From assembly GCA_037043455.1 (NCBI GenBank), contig JAWPHD010000297.1, positions 372,001 through 436,000 of the forward strand: 64,000 bases of DNA, in the 5' to 3' direction. Origin of the DNA: Cyrtodaria siliqua. Taxonomy: Eukaryota > Mollusca > Bivalvia > Adapedonta > Hiatellidae. The notes under the pieces are model-generated. The model saw only the letters and a program-made list of their open reading frames with translations, did not search any database and was not told the origin of the DNA. Shown one piece after another: positions 13,001 to 26,077 of this stretch (position 1 is its first letter; the number at the start of each line of letters is the position of its first letter). The translations under genes and the position numbers were made by a program.

Positions 13001-16000
13001 AAAAAGTAAAATAGGTAAATTTAAGTTATTTAGAGCCGCCCAAGAGAGAGGGGAAGGATACATAGAAATGTAGATTCCTCTGGTACTTTAACATTCTCAG
13101 AGGATAGGATCGAATTACGAGACTGCCTGGTTTAAGTCCCTATACAGCAGACAAGGCTAAGGGAAAGTGTCTTGCCCAAGAACACACTGACGAAACTCAG
13201 TGGCACCGGTGAGGTCTGAACCTCAGTCAGATTTAATAAAGAATTTAAGTTTATAATCTATTAATACTTGAAGGTTAATTAAAAATAGCAAAGCAAATCT
13301 GAAAAGAGATGTCATTCAAATAATCACAATAAGAGTTTTTTTATTACATTTAATGTTACAATTCAGTTTCAAGACTAGTATCATTAATGTCAAAATTAGA
13401 TAAAAAAACACAAAAAAAAATCAAAGCAATTTCAGTTAGTAGCATATCAAGAATTAACGTACGCAGACATTCAATTTAAATCGGTTAAATTCACACTTTT
13501 ATTATAATATCATATTCTAATGCATGCTTACTACTGCTGTTTAATTAATTCTACCAGACAATCCTTTAACTGGACCAGGGGTAACCTAGCTTCAAGCTGT
13601 TGCTGGTACGCCACTACTGAATTACTGCTCAAATCAGAGACGTAATAAACCAGAAATTTGCAACGTATGCTTTCGGACAAAAAATACTCGAAATTTCACA
13701 TATGCACTTCCATTGGTAATTCTATAGAAACTGTCACTTCTTAAAGCAACAGTCTGCAAATGGTTTCAAATTAAAGACATTTATGTTTAGAATGTACTGG
13801 TATTTTCAGAATATTCCTATGTTTGCTAAAAATGTTGACAAATGTTATTTAAAAAGTCCGACTATGGCCTATTTTATGTTACTTCCTGTTGTCGTACCTG
13901 TATAGAATTCATCATTTTTCACAGCAGGAGTCTGTGACTGGTCTCAAATTAAAGAGAATATTTATATCCTGTGTGTAGTGATATCATTATATTCTTTCTG
14001 CCTTAAATATAAGAACAGAAGCTGAAAAACGAGATTTGGCCGTTTTACCTTTGTCAAATGAGATTATGGCAGATTTGAGTGCCCAATCACTACTTAAATC
14101 ACTGGTTACATTGAGCAGATATGTTACAACCTGTCAGCAGATATGTTACACCCTGTCAGCAGATATGTTACACCCTGTCAGCAGATATGTTAAACCCTGT
14201 CAGGCAGATATGTTACACCCTGTAAGCAGATATGTTACACCCTGTCAGCAGATATGTTACACCCTGTCAGCAGATATTTAACACCCTGTCAGCAGATATG
14301 TTACACCCTGTCAGCAGATATGTTACACCCTGTCAGAAGATATGTTACACCCTGTCAGCAGATATGTTACACCCTGTCAGCAGATATGTTACACCCTGTC
14401 AGAAGATATGTTACACCCTGTCAGCAGATATGTTACACCCTGTCAGCAGATATGTTACACCCTGTCAGCAGATATGTTACACACTGTCCGCAGATATGTT
14501 ACACCCAGCAGATATGTTACACCCTGTCAGCAGATATGTTACACCCTGTCAGCAGATATGTTAAACCCTGTCCGCAGATATGTTACACACTGTCAGCAGA
14601 TATGTTAAACCCTGTCAGCAGATATGTTACACCCTGTCAGCAGATATGTTACACCCTGTCAGCAGATTTTACACCCCGTCAGCAGATATGTTACACCCTG
14701 TCAGCAGATATGTTACACCCAGCAGATATGTTACACCCTGTCAGCAGATATGTTACACCCAGCTGTCAGCAGATATGTTACACCCTGTCAGCAGATATTT
14801 TACACCCTGTCAGCAGATATTTTACACCCTTTCCAAGGACAGAAAACAAAAATTATTGGCTCTTCATGTGCGAGTGTGCTTGACCTTAAACTACAAGCAC
14901 CTTGCTAGCATTGTTAATGGCTGTTCTTGCACGTCAGATAAAAAATTGTCAATCATTGTTGAATTTTATGGTAATTTTTTGTGAAATAAAACCTAGATTT
15001 GTAACGCGACACTTGCGGTGTACATACATAAATGTTTGTTTTACTGGAGCGGTTCTATATCACATATCACACGCAAGCAGAAAGAAACAACCATTGTTGA
15101 TACCCTTTAGGAGTAATACATGTGGTCATTGTTGTAATAATGTTAGTGTCTGGTAAGCATCAGAATGGAAATAGCGCATGGGGCTTGTTTTAATGTTTAC
15201 AATTAAATTCCCTACAGTCATTTTATAAATAATAAATCGCTGTAAACAAAGATCTATTTCTTAAATAAGCATTATGCACAATACAATCAATTAACAATTA
15301 CAAACTTACAATTACCACCATAAGAAGCATTAGACAACCACTGCTAACTGTTAATTCACAGCTTACTGTCAATTAAATTCAAACGAATTAGGTAAGCCCT
15401 ATGCATTAAATTGTAAATGAAATGAGTTCATGTGACTATTCACGGTCTGCTTACATCATCTAATAAATCCATCCAGGCGGTAGGTTTGTTCTTTAATAGT
15501 TAAACATTGTAGGATTAGGATTATGACATTAGAAGCTTAGATCAAGTGAATCCAACCATTCTGTTTTTAACTTTTACTGTATATTCCATTACTCACTCTA
15601 GGTATTTTTTTACTGTATATTCTATTACTAATCTAGGTATTTTTTACTGTTATATTCCATTGTTAATCTAGGTATTCTATTACTATATTCTATTACCATC
15701 TAGGTATTTGTCACTGTATATTCTATTACTAATTTAGGTATTTTTTACTGTATATTTCATTACTAATCTAGGTATTTTTTACTGTATATTTCATTGCTAA
15801 TCTAGGTAATCTAGGTATTTGTCACTGTATATTCTATTACTAATTTAGGTATTTTTTACTGTATATTTCATTACTAATCTAGGTATTTTTTACTGTATAT
15901 TTCATTACTAATTTAGGTATTTTTTACTGTATATTCCATTACTAATCTAGGTATTTTTTACTGTATATTCCATTGCTAATCTAGGTATTTTTTACTGTAT

Positions 16001-19000
16001 ATTCCATTGCTAATTTAGGTATTTTTTACTGTATATTCCATTACTAATCTAGGTATTTTTTACTGTATATTCCATTGCTAATCTAGGTATTTTTTACTGT
16101 ATATTCCATAACTAATCTAGTTTTTTTTTACTGTATATTCTATTACTAATCTAGGTATTTTTCAATTCAAGATAGTTGTATTACTGATACTAGAAGGGTG
16201 TCCATGGAACACTTGTGTCGTCTGCCATGTAATTTTCAAGTTATGACCAGTTATGAGCTTGGTTAGGTTGCAGGTTAAAGTTTTATGGAAGGGGGGCATA
16301 ACTCTTCCAAAATGAAAGACTGAGTTATTGGACATGAGTAACAACATTCCTTAGGTTAAGATGAAGACGTGTCTGAAGTTTCATGAACACAGAGCACATA
16401 CTTTTCAAGTTATGGCCTAGGTTAGGTTACAGGTTAAAGTGTGACGGACGGACGACGACAGACGACGGACGACAGACAAAGTGATTCTTCAGTGTCTGCC
16501 AAGCTACGCAGGCAAAACCGAGCTTGTGAATAGCAGTCGTAACCTCATACAAAACTACGAAGTTAAAAGAAACATTTTCAATGAATACCAGTTACTATAT
16601 TCATAATCTGTTTACTATAATATATAGAATATCCGTTTCAATATATAAAATAGCTTATTGATGATTTTAAGGCTATTCTTAAAAAATAAAAAGTTTGCTG
16701 TTTCCCAGCACATGATTTTATAAGTTGTTAGGTAGTTGATTTATTTTTATTTTTAAAAATGTAAAAACCTTAAAAAGAAATTACACACAAAAAATAATAA
16801 TAACATAGAATTGATATAACACATATGAAGTTGGTAGGTAAGTAGGGAAACAGCAAACCAGTATTTTTTACGGTCGGCCTGATAGAGAAACAACGTTAAC
16901 TTACATCATCAGAATTCCCGGGTTTGGCAAACAGATCTATCAGTTTCTCGTTGTATAACTCCATCATGTATGTCTCCACCCTGATGGAGAACTTCTCCCT
17001 GAAATTGTCATGTTACTATATATAGAAAACCAAACATGTTACTGAGCAAAAATAGAAACATTCCCAACTTTACCCATAGATTTAGACACAATGAAATTAT
17101 ATTTTATTAAATCTTATATGCGTTGTAGAATACAGTCCCTGTACTGCTCTAAAACTACCAATGTTAACCAACATCATCAGTTGGGTGTCCATACATCGTA
17201 AAGTGTTTCGCCCCTTTCAAAACCCAAGACACTCTAGTATGGCGGGGCCACAGTGCTGATCAGGCACTGCATGTTGGTAGTTAGCACCAGCTCTTGGCCT
17301 CTCTGTGGAGCCAAAGCCAACTTGATGCCTTCTCAGCGACACTGCTCACTGCCTGGATGGCCTGCTCCCTAGCCCGGCATGTGATTCCAATAGCAGTGGG
17401 CATCTTCTTCGTTAGATACAGCTTCTTTGGTAGCTAGCACCAGCTCTTGGCCTCTCTGCGGAGCCACATACCTTTGTTAAAGGCCAGCACTGTCATGAAA
17501 ACAATTTTCTTTGAATCAAACTTGTGGGCAAACTTATTCCCCTTGATTTGGTTTAAACAGCATTTCCGGGTCTTGTGGTTAAAACTTTGAGTAAACACAG
17601 TTTTGTTATATTGAAATAAACAGAGAATGACCTCATCACCACAAAAACGGAGAAAAGAAGCTGATCTTTTCACTCATTTTTGCGCCATACAGCTTTCAAG
17701 AACAAATATTTTCAGATTACCTCCCTTTATAATAAAAATATAGTGATTTCGCAATATGAATAAAACATGTTTTAGCAGCAACAGACGATTATTAATATTG
17801 ATCAGAATGATTGAGTGATAAGTATAAAATGATTGTATCTAGATCAGTTTACAAAGTGTAACAAAGTCAACCCTATGCAAATGACAGCTTAAAAGAGGGA
17901 CGTTTCTATTTTTGCTGAGTATATATATAGAATACCAAACATGTTACTATATATAGAATACCAAACATGTTACTATATACAGAATACAAAACATGTTACT
18001 GTATATAGAATATCAAACATGTTACTATATATAGAATACCAAACATGTTACTATATATAGAATACCAAACATGGTACTATATATAGAATACCAAACATGT
18101 TACTATAATTTATATAAAATACCAAACATGTTACTATATATAAAATACCAAACATGTTACCATATGTAGAATACCAAACATGTTACCATATATAACCAAA
18201 CATGTTACCATATATAGAATACCAAACATGTTACCATATATAGAATACCAAACATGTTACCAAATATAGAATACCAAACATGATACCCTACACAGAATAC
18301 AAAACATGTTACTATATATAGAATACCAAACATGTTACCCTATATAGAATACCAAACATGTTACTATATACAGAATACCAAACATGTTACCATATATAGA
18401 ATACCAAACATGTTACTATATATAGAATACCAACCATTATTGAATATTTACTAAATAAAACCAAGATTGTTTGACGGAATTCAATAGCAGTACAAAAAAA
18501 GAAGTACCGCTTCGTTGGGTTGAACTCGTAACCCACAATAAAATTACACTCTGAGTTTTAAATAATAAATCATTTGACAGGCTGTGTATCTCTTTTATAG
18601 ACACCTATTATACCAATTAATGTGTAAAAGTACGAAAAAATGACACCATAATTTATTTTTTAGTATATTGGATTCCCCTTCCTCCAGGCCCCACCGATGA
18701 CATAGGAGGAAACAAATGTATACAGTGTAATCTCGTTGTAACATTTCATTTGAGATATAATTATCAAAAACAAATACCCCAAATCCACCCCCATCCACTC
18801 CCACACACACACACAACCCCACACCCTGGGCCCCCGGGCAGATGTCCGAGCTCGAAATAATAAAAAAAAATGATATATATAATAACATTCCATGAAAAGT
18901 TTTAAAGTGAAAGCCACATGTAGTTCATTATAGAGTGAAACATTCTAAGTCAAATAAAGGGCCATAATTCTGTAATAAATTAGGCATCAACAATGTGTGA

Positions 19001-22000
19001 TGTAGAGGGACATAAGGTAATCAGTTGTTATGTGTACATGAAGTTTGGGAACAATCAATTCAAAAATGTTTGAGAACAAATTGTTTTAACAGGTCATTAT
19101 ATAATATTAGAGTGGAAAATTCTAAGTCAAACAAAGGGCCATAATTCTGTAATAAATTAGACAATCAATGATGGGTGATGTACAGGGACATAAGGTCATC
19201 AAATGTTATGTGTACATGAAGTTTGGGAACAATCAATTCAAAAATGTTTGAGAACAAATTGTTTTAACAGGTCATTATATAATATTACAGTGGAAAATTC
19301 TAAGTCAAACAAAGGGCCATAATTCTGTAATAAATTAGACAATCAATGATTGGTGATGTACAGGGACATAAGGTCATCAAATGTTATGTGTACATGAATT
19401 GAATTGAATTGAATGTTGTTTAACGGCTCATCAACACAGTACAGGTTATTTAGAGCCGCCCCAGAGAGAGGGGAAGGATACATAGGAATCCGGGAACCTG
19501 CCCTACTCTTATTTTCGAATAGATTCCTATGGTTCTTTAACGTGCTCGGATGATAGAAGTTTGGGAACAATCAATTCAAAAATGTTTGAGAACAAATTGT
19601 TTTAACAGGTCATTATATAATATTACAGTGGAAAATTCTAAGTCAAACAAAGGGCCATAATTCTGTAATAAATTAGACAATCAATGATGGGTGATGTACA
19701 GGGACATAAGGTCATCAAATGTTATGTGTACATGAAGTTTGGGAACAATCCATTTGAAAATGTTAGAGAAAAAATGTGTTAACAGGTCATTATACAATAT
19801 TAGAGTGGAAAATTCTAAGTCAAACAAAGGGCCATAACTCTGCAATAAATTAGGGAATCAAAGATTGGACACTGTGAAATTTACCTGAATTTCATGTGGG
19901 ACAGATGGAAAATTCCACGAAATGTTGCCCAATTTTAAGCACTTGTATGTTGAAGAGATTTGTAGATACACGTTTCATTTATGCCAAAACCCATCACAAA
20001 TTTAATTTTCCTTCTAATGATTGAATTTTCTTTACTGTACCATTTTAAACAAAACTAGACGGGTGTTCTGCGGAACACGTGTGTCGCCTGTCAGCACTTT
20101 GTAGTATAGCAAGTTTTTTTTGGACCCAGATAAACGACCTTGACAAACTGACCTGACTAAGTTTTCGTGAAGAAAAAAATGAGTATTTAATAATTGACCT
20201 ACAGTGTGACCTTTATTATTTTAGTATGGCCATGTCGAAGTTGTCATGATAAGTATATATTGAAAGTTTGATGAAAAAATGAGAAAGTTATAGCCAACGT
20301 TAAATTTTCGTGAAGAAAAAAATGAGTATTTAACCCATATAATGACCTTCAGTGTGACCCTGACCTTTATATTTTAGTATGTTTATGCTGATGTTGTCAT
20401 GTTGAGTATATATTGAAAGTTTGATGAAGAAATATCAAGAAATGAGAAGGCTATAGTCAATGTTAAGTTTTCGTGAAGAAATAAATTAGTATTTAACTCA
20501 TATAATGACCTTCAGTGTGACCTTGATCTTTATATTTTAGTATGGTCATGTCGATGTTGTCATGATGAGTATATATTGAAAATTTGATGAAAAAATATCA
20601 AAAAATGATTAAGTTATAGCCAACATTAAGGTTTCGTTATGGACTGACGGAGAGACTGTCGGACTGACAGACAGACGGACGGACGACACAGTGATCCCTA
20701 TGTATCAAATTTTTCTTCAAAAAGGTGACACAAAAAGGAGTTCAACAGAAACTTTTACTATGTCAATCCTTGATTTAAAACAGCAACAAAAACGATGAGA
20801 TTTTTATCTTTGAACAGCTTTTTGTGTTAAAAATAAAAAATATTTATTATAATCCCAGTTTGATATTCATTATGAATTGAATTGAATTGGGGTTTTAAGG
20901 CGCACCAACACACGAAAAGGTTATATGGCGCCTAATAGGCATGAACATGCCAGGCTCATCTTCCATGTACATCGAGATAAAATATGGAAATTCTCGATCA
21001 AAATCAATAAATAAATGGGAGAGAAGATAGAAGAAAAAGTTAAGGTGCCACGTGATATTTTGGCTACTTCATTGGTTTGGATAGAAATTTTCTTACTGTT
21101 TTTAATATGTCTCTGCATCCCATGTGATCAATACAGGAATATTCCTACATATATATAATATAATGGACTGTCCTTTTTTTTAAATTTAGACCATTCTATT
21201 TATGTTACAAAGTTTTTTTTTGGAGAAATAACTGATGAGCAGCCTAACATTGTAAACCCTGATCATTCCATTTATGTTACAAAGGGGTGTTTTGTAGAAA
21301 TAACTGATGAGCAGCTGGACATTGTAAACCCTGATCAGCCTACTCGCAGGCTGATCAGGGTTTACAACCGACGCAAAGGCTATTGTAGTCGCCCTTAACA
21401 GGTTAAGGGTTAAATAACTTACTTAAGTTCGTTAACCATCTCAAATACTCTATCAAAGGCCCTGGGAGCGATGCCTGGGTACTTCTGCTCTCTGTCTCCA
21501 ATCATGGTGAAAGTCTTACCGGAGCCCGTCTGTCCGTACGCAAAGATACAAACATTGTATCCATCAACAGCCGACTGTATCAAGTTCTGTAGAAATAAAA
21601 TGTTATACATAATTATAATTAATTAATGTAGTCTGTGATGTAGCTGTGAGAATCATAGACAGGGGGTGTAATCCTTCATGAATTATGGTGCAGATTTTAT
21701 TTTAAATTGTTATTTTTTTATGAAAGAGGTACTACTCTGCAATGAATAAATGAAAAGAAAGAACATTCTTCACCACAGGTCAGTATGTTGACAAGTTATG
21801 AGCTAGGTTAGATTGCAGATTAAAGTTTAACCGAAAAGGGCATAAATCTGCTGAAATGGAATTTAAAGTTATTGAACATGGCAAAAGCATTTGAATTGAT
21901 AAGGATGAAATGTATTATATAACATTTCATGACCATAGGTCAACATTTGTATAACATTTCATGACCACAGGTCAACATTTTGCCAAGTTATGAGCTTGTG

Positions 22001-25000
22001 TTGGTTGCAGGTTAAAAGTTTTATGAAAAGGGACACAACTCTTCTGAAATGAAAGTCAGTTATTGGACATGTAAAAACATTCCTTGAGGTAAGATGAAGA
22101 TGTGTGTGAAGTTTCATGAACATCTGTCAAATACTTTTCTAGTTATGGCCAAGGTAATATTTCACGTTTAGGTGTGACGACTGACAAAATGATCCCTAAG
22201 TGCCTGCCACGCTATGCAGGCAACGCAAGACAGGCGACACAAAACCATAAGAGCTATGATTCTCACAACTAGTCTTAATGGAAAAGGAAAGCAAGAAAAA
22301 AACAACCACAGATACATACACTTGGGCAATGTCTGTATTCTCTCACAGGTTATTATACCAAGTTGATTAATACAACCAGTGGTGATAAAACCTTTAGCCA
22401 CTGGGACAACCTCATCCTCGAGTTAATATCATTTACTAAAAACAAGGATGTTTTATTTATATATTCTGACAGTTAGTTAAAAATAACAATTTACATGCGC
22501 TTGCAGTGAATATATAATCTTCAGAGGTGTAAGAGTAAACAAAAACTTACATTGCTGTCTTCAAAGATCTTTTCTTGAGTAGAATTCTCCATAAACACCT
22601 GATCATACTGAAACTCCTTCAAGCCTCGTGTCGCCTCCACAGAAATACTGTACTCATCCACTGATTTACACACAGACTTGTTGCCCTGAAAAAGTAGATA
22701 TTTATGTAGAAGCCATTATTATATTAGCAGTAATTGTATTTAAAGGACCAGTAATAATATATACAGAAGCATTAATATATACAGAAGCAGTAAAAATTGT
22801 TAGAGTACCGGTAGCAAAAACTAATATTTACAGTAGCAGTAATTATATATATTAGGGGGGATCAAAAAGTAACAGAAAGTCTTAATAATTTTTTAAATAA
22901 TGTAGGAATTTTCATAAAACTTTGGTGAGCTAAATGTCAATATACTAGTAGTTGGACTCCGAGGTAACAAAAATTAACAAGTCAACGAGTCAATATGACA
23001 GTGTTCCCAAGGCAACATGGGTAACGTATCATAATTATGTGCACTTTTTTTTAACACATTTGAAATCTTGGGAAAACCCAACATATTTTTATGCAATTAG
23101 TATAAATTTAACCAGTTAATCTTAACTGATAGTCAATACATACTAAACAAATTGCTTATGGATGGTGTCCTACAGATTAAAGACATACTGCCCTTCATGG
23201 TAGGGAAGGGGGAAAGCAAATATACTACTTACTTGCTCATGGGCTGCACAAAGGAAGTGGGTTGGATTGGAGGAAGTGGGGTGGCAAAGAAAGCAAGGGC
23301 AGGGAGAGTGGGGCAATCACACGCTACTTACCCTGTCAATCTGACTCTTGCTCAGTGGCCATGCCCTGCAGTATACACGGATCTTGCCCTTCATGTCAAG
23401 GAAGCAGGTAGGAGCAATGGCAGGGAGTGTGGGGCAATCACACAATACTTACCCTGTCAATCTCACTCTTGCTCAGTGGCCATGCCCTGCAGTATACACG
23501 GATCTTGCCCTTCATGTCAAGGAAGCAGGTAGGAGCAAGGGCTGGGATAGCGGGGAAATCACACACTACTTACCCTGTCAACCTCACTCTTGCTCAGCGG
23601 CCGTGCCCTGCAGTATACACGGATCTTGCCCTTCATGTCTTCAACCATGTTGTAGTACTTCTTGCGTAGAACCTACATGTAAATTTATATTATTATAATT
23701 TGTTCAAGTGGAACCTACACTCATAGCATTAGGATAATCTTCTGTTTACCGGACACACCTGACAGCCTTGATTGACACACCTGGAGGCCATGACAACCTC
23801 AGACAGAAGTGATTGATTTACTCCTTATTTTTACACAGACAAAGAAAGAAGAGTCCTCCTTTATACAATAGCAGTAGAAACCACTTGATACCATCGAATA
23901 TCTCTGTATCTCAGCACAAGGGTAATCTCTGTATCTCAGCACAAGGGTAATCTCTGTATCTCAGCACAAGGGTAATCTCTGTATCTCAGCACAAGGGTAA
24001 TCTCTGTATCTCAGCACAAGGGTAATCTCTGTATCTCAGCACAAGGGTAATCTTTGTATCTCAGCAAAGAATGAATGTGATGATTCATCAACTTACGATA
24101 TATATAGAGCCAGTCCCAAAACAGATAGCATGAGAATACAGAGAAGTCAACGACACGCTACTCCTATTATCAAATATATACCTCTGGTTCTGATACACAC
24201 CCAGAGGATATATACCTCTGGTTCTGATACACACCCAGAGGATATATACCTCTGGTTTTGATACACACCCAGAGGATATATACCTCCGGTTTTGATACAC
24301 ACCCAGAGGATATATACCTCCGGTTCTGATACAAACCAAGAGGATATATACCTCTGGTTTTGATACACACCCAGAGGATATATACCTCCGGTTTTGATAC
24401 ACACCCAGAGGATATATACCTCCGGTTCTGATACAAACCAAGAGGATATATACCTCTGGTTTTGATACACACCCAGAGGATATATACCTCCGGTTTTGAT
24501 ACAAGCCCAGAGGATATATACCTCCGGTTCTGATACACGCCCAGAGGATATATACCTCTGGTTCTGATACACGCCCAGAGGATATATACCTCTGGTTTTG
24601 ATACACACCAGGAAGATATATACCTCCGGTTCTGATACACGCCCAGAGGATATATACCTCTGGTTCTGATACACACCCACAGGATATATACCTCCAGTTT
24701 TGATACACACCCACAGGATATATACCTCTGGTTCTGATACACACCCAGAGGATACATACCTCTGGTTCTGATACACACCCGGAGGATATATACCTCTGGT
24801 TCTGATACACACCCACAGGATATATACCTCTGGTTCTGATACACGCCCACAGGATATATACCTCCGGTTCTGATACACGCCCAGAGGATATATACCTCCG
24901 GTTCTGATACACACCCACAGGATATATTCCTCCGGTTCTGATACACGCCCACAGGATATATACCTCCGGTTCTGATACACGCCCAGAGGATATATACCTT

Positions 25001-26045
25001 CGGTTCTGATACACGCCCAGAGGATATATACCTCCTGTTCTGATACACGCCCAGAGGATATATACCTCCGGTTCTGATACACACCCGGAGGATATATACC
25101 TCTGGTTTTGATACAGGCCCAGAGGATATATACCTCTGGTTCTGATACACACCCACAGGATATATACCTCCAGTTTTGATACACACCCACAGGATATATA
25201 CCTCTGGTTCTGATACACACCCAGAGGATACATACCTCTGGTTCTGATACACACCCGGAGGATATATACCTCTGGTTCTGATACACACCCACAGGCTATA
25301 TACCTCTGGTTCTGATACACGCCCACAGGATATATACCTCCGGTTCTGATACACGCCCAGAGGATATATACCTCCGGTTCTGATAATCACCCACAGGATA
25401 TATTCCTCCGGTTCTGATACACGCCCACAGGATATATACCTCCGGTTCTGATACACGCCCAGAGGATATATACCTTCGGTTCTGATACACGCCCAGAGGA
25501 TATATACCTCCTGTTCTGATACACGCCCAGAGGATATATACCTCCGGTTCTGATACACACCCGGAGGATATATACCTCTGGTTTTGATACAGGCCCAGAG
25601 GATATATACCTCTGGTTTTGATACACACCCGGAGGATATATATCTCTGGTTCTGATACATGCCCAGAGGATAAATGCTAGTACATGGGAACACCCAATTT
25701 AGTGTCACCTTCCAATGGACGAAGCATTCAAAAGCCCATATTCCAAGTTCAAAAGCCCATATTCTACAGTGGCATCTAATACTCAAGCTTTTGATAACAA
25801 GGCCAGAACATGACCACAAGGTCACAGTGTCCCTCCATATATGCCATGGCTGAAGCCAACAAGGAAACACGTCTGTATGGTATGCAGCATATAGTTTTAC
25901 AATAATCAACCTAATATGTTATGTCTACAATTTCTATTGAAATTGTCTACTGCTGATGCTGATAGTCATAATACTGTTGGAATCAACAGTTCTTATACAC
26001 CAATATTGCTGCTCCTCTAATGTTAGTACTAACCACATATACTAC

Positions 26046-26077
<32 letters not shown>

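Noticed and set aside
14036..14984. Plus-strand frames with [16 protein letters not shown] repeats
   Set aside because: The 22-bp minisatellite is open in all plus frames; not a protein family.
17236..17673. Possible captured gene fragment inside the TA-flanked element (REAKSW-type duplicated segment)
   Set aside because: Short frames interrupted by stops, and no family recognised; not reported as a gene.
22857..22900. Mariner-like end GGGGGATCAAAAAGTAAC
   Set aside because: No matching inverted end or target duplication found nearby.
24088..25909. Minus-strand open frames of up to 579 codons with [11 protein letters not shown] repeats
   Set aside because: They follow the 34-bp array, whose unit lacks stops in all three frames. 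The same text is read in shifted frames, and there is no splice or start context.
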